Below are positions 63,633 to 64,000 of a DNA stretch of 64,000 bases, piece by piece (position 1 is the first letter of the stretch; every line of letters starts with the position of its first letter). The stretch covers positions 496,001 to 560,000 of the forward strand of contig CAWJDO010000002.1 of NCBI GenBank assembly GCA_963841635.1, read 5' to 3'. Both the position numbers and the translations under genes were made by a program. The notes below the pieces were generated by a model. The model did no database searches, was not told the DNA's origin, and saw only the letters and a program-made list of their open reading frames with translations. Source of the stretch: DASWZN01 sp963841635 (GTDB lineage: Bacteria > Acidobacteriota > Terriglobia > Bryobacterales > Bryobacteraceae).

Positions 63633-64000
63633 ATGCGTTTGAGCCCAGCCGGCCGGCGCGTCGTGACGGACCTCGTTTGGTCCCTTTCCCTCTCCAACCT
63701 GCTGGCGCTCCCGCTGTGGGGGGAATTGCAGACCATTCACGACTGGAGATACGCAGGCTATTGGTCCGCGGGCGGGGCCAGGCGCACGCTCGAGCTGGCG
63801 ACGATGGCCGACGTGCTGCTGGTCGGCTTGTTCTTCTTTGCCATTTTTAGCGCGGCGAGGCTGCTTCCGAAGCGCGCTGGCCAGCCAGCACGTGACTGGA
63901 TCCAAGCGGCCGCCTTTGTGGCAATTGCCGTGCGGCTGGGCGAGCTGGCGAGGACCACGTTTGGATTCACCGGATTCCTAGGAGTAACCCTGCCAGAGTG
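63633..64000 (+). CDS. Membrane protein, N-terminal part
   Basis: About 122 residues before the window ends: a basic start (MRLSPAGRRVVTDLVW), hydrophobic helices at about 13-28, 58-76 and 92-112, no stop. No family recognised. Many acidobacterial alkaline-phosphatase/sulfatase-type or glycosyltransferase-type membrane proteins begin in this manner, but nothing here decides. Confidence 0.5.
   Translation, partial: MRLSPAGRRVVTDLVWSLSLSNLLALPLWGELQTIHDWRYAGYWSAGGARRTLELATMADVLLVGLFFFAIFSAARLLPKRAGQPARDWIQAAAFVAIAVRLGELARTTFGFTGFLGVTLPE

Overview
The window looks like chromosomal DNA of a GC-rich acidobacterium, most likely of the Bryobacteraceae/Solibacter type. The support is family content: an Oar-like TonB-dependent receptor with an N-terminal carboxypeptidase-regulatory-like domain, many Tat or Sec exported putative glycosidases and beta-propellers, a zinc-ribbon Ser/Thr kinase with a large membrane domain, an S55 peptidase, and dense dispersed palindromic and tandem repeats. 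This is inferred from gene families, not from an rRNA marker; none is present. I see no tRNA, rRNA, CRISPR array, transposase or phage gene. The first gene (NADH dehydrogenase-like flavoprotein) and the last (membrane protein) run off the window.

Layout. 1-12.9 kb: flavoprotein fragment, MrfA-like Zn helicase (-), exported glycosidase, a MacA-like adaptor and its ABC ATPase, an antitoxin gene with a collapsed toxin gene, a truncated HTH gene, a Tat-exported TIM-barrel-like protein, a bicovalent-type FAD oxidoreductase and an NAD(P)-binding protein. 12.9-19.1 kb: an unusual cassette of three paralogous PAS/HATPase proteins that have lost the phospho-acceptor His region and two TadZ/CpaE-like receiver-ATPase proteins, arranged kinase, kinase-CpaE, kinase-CpaE. 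19.2-25.3 kb: F1 and stator genes of ATP synthase on the minus strand (b', b, delta, alpha, gamma, beta, epsilon) without a and c subunits. 25.3-36.3 kb: a 46-bp tandem repeat, a Ser/Thr kinase, aminoacyl-histidine dipeptidase, small membrane proteins, a VOC protein, a ribbon-helix-helix/partner pair, an AraC regulator, alaS and a methyltransferase. 36.3-45 kb: exported proteins (YncE propeller, esterase, PA14 protein, TonB receptor) and an SDR.

45.3-49.7 kb is an accessory patch with different base composition: an N6-adenine DNA methylase translationally coupled to an HNH nuclease, bracketed by an exact 12-bp direct repeat and followed by an Rhs remnant. 49.8-56.4 kb holds pyruvate dehydrogenase E1 (aceE) and an S55 peptidase/propeller pair. 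56.6-58.5 kb is an ECF sigma / zinc anti-sigma / polytopic membrane protein operon (-). 58.7-61.8 kb is a TadE-TadE-vWA pilus-type operon. The window closes with a small membrane protein, a decayed gene fragment, Ku, and the start of a membrane protein.

The best candidates for undescribed biology are the histidine-less kinase/TadZ-like cassette (possibly linked to the TadE/TadG operon elsewhere in the window), the methylase-HNH module, the ribbon-helix-helix/81-residue pair, and several repeat families with fixed internal periods of 7, 10 and 46 bp.
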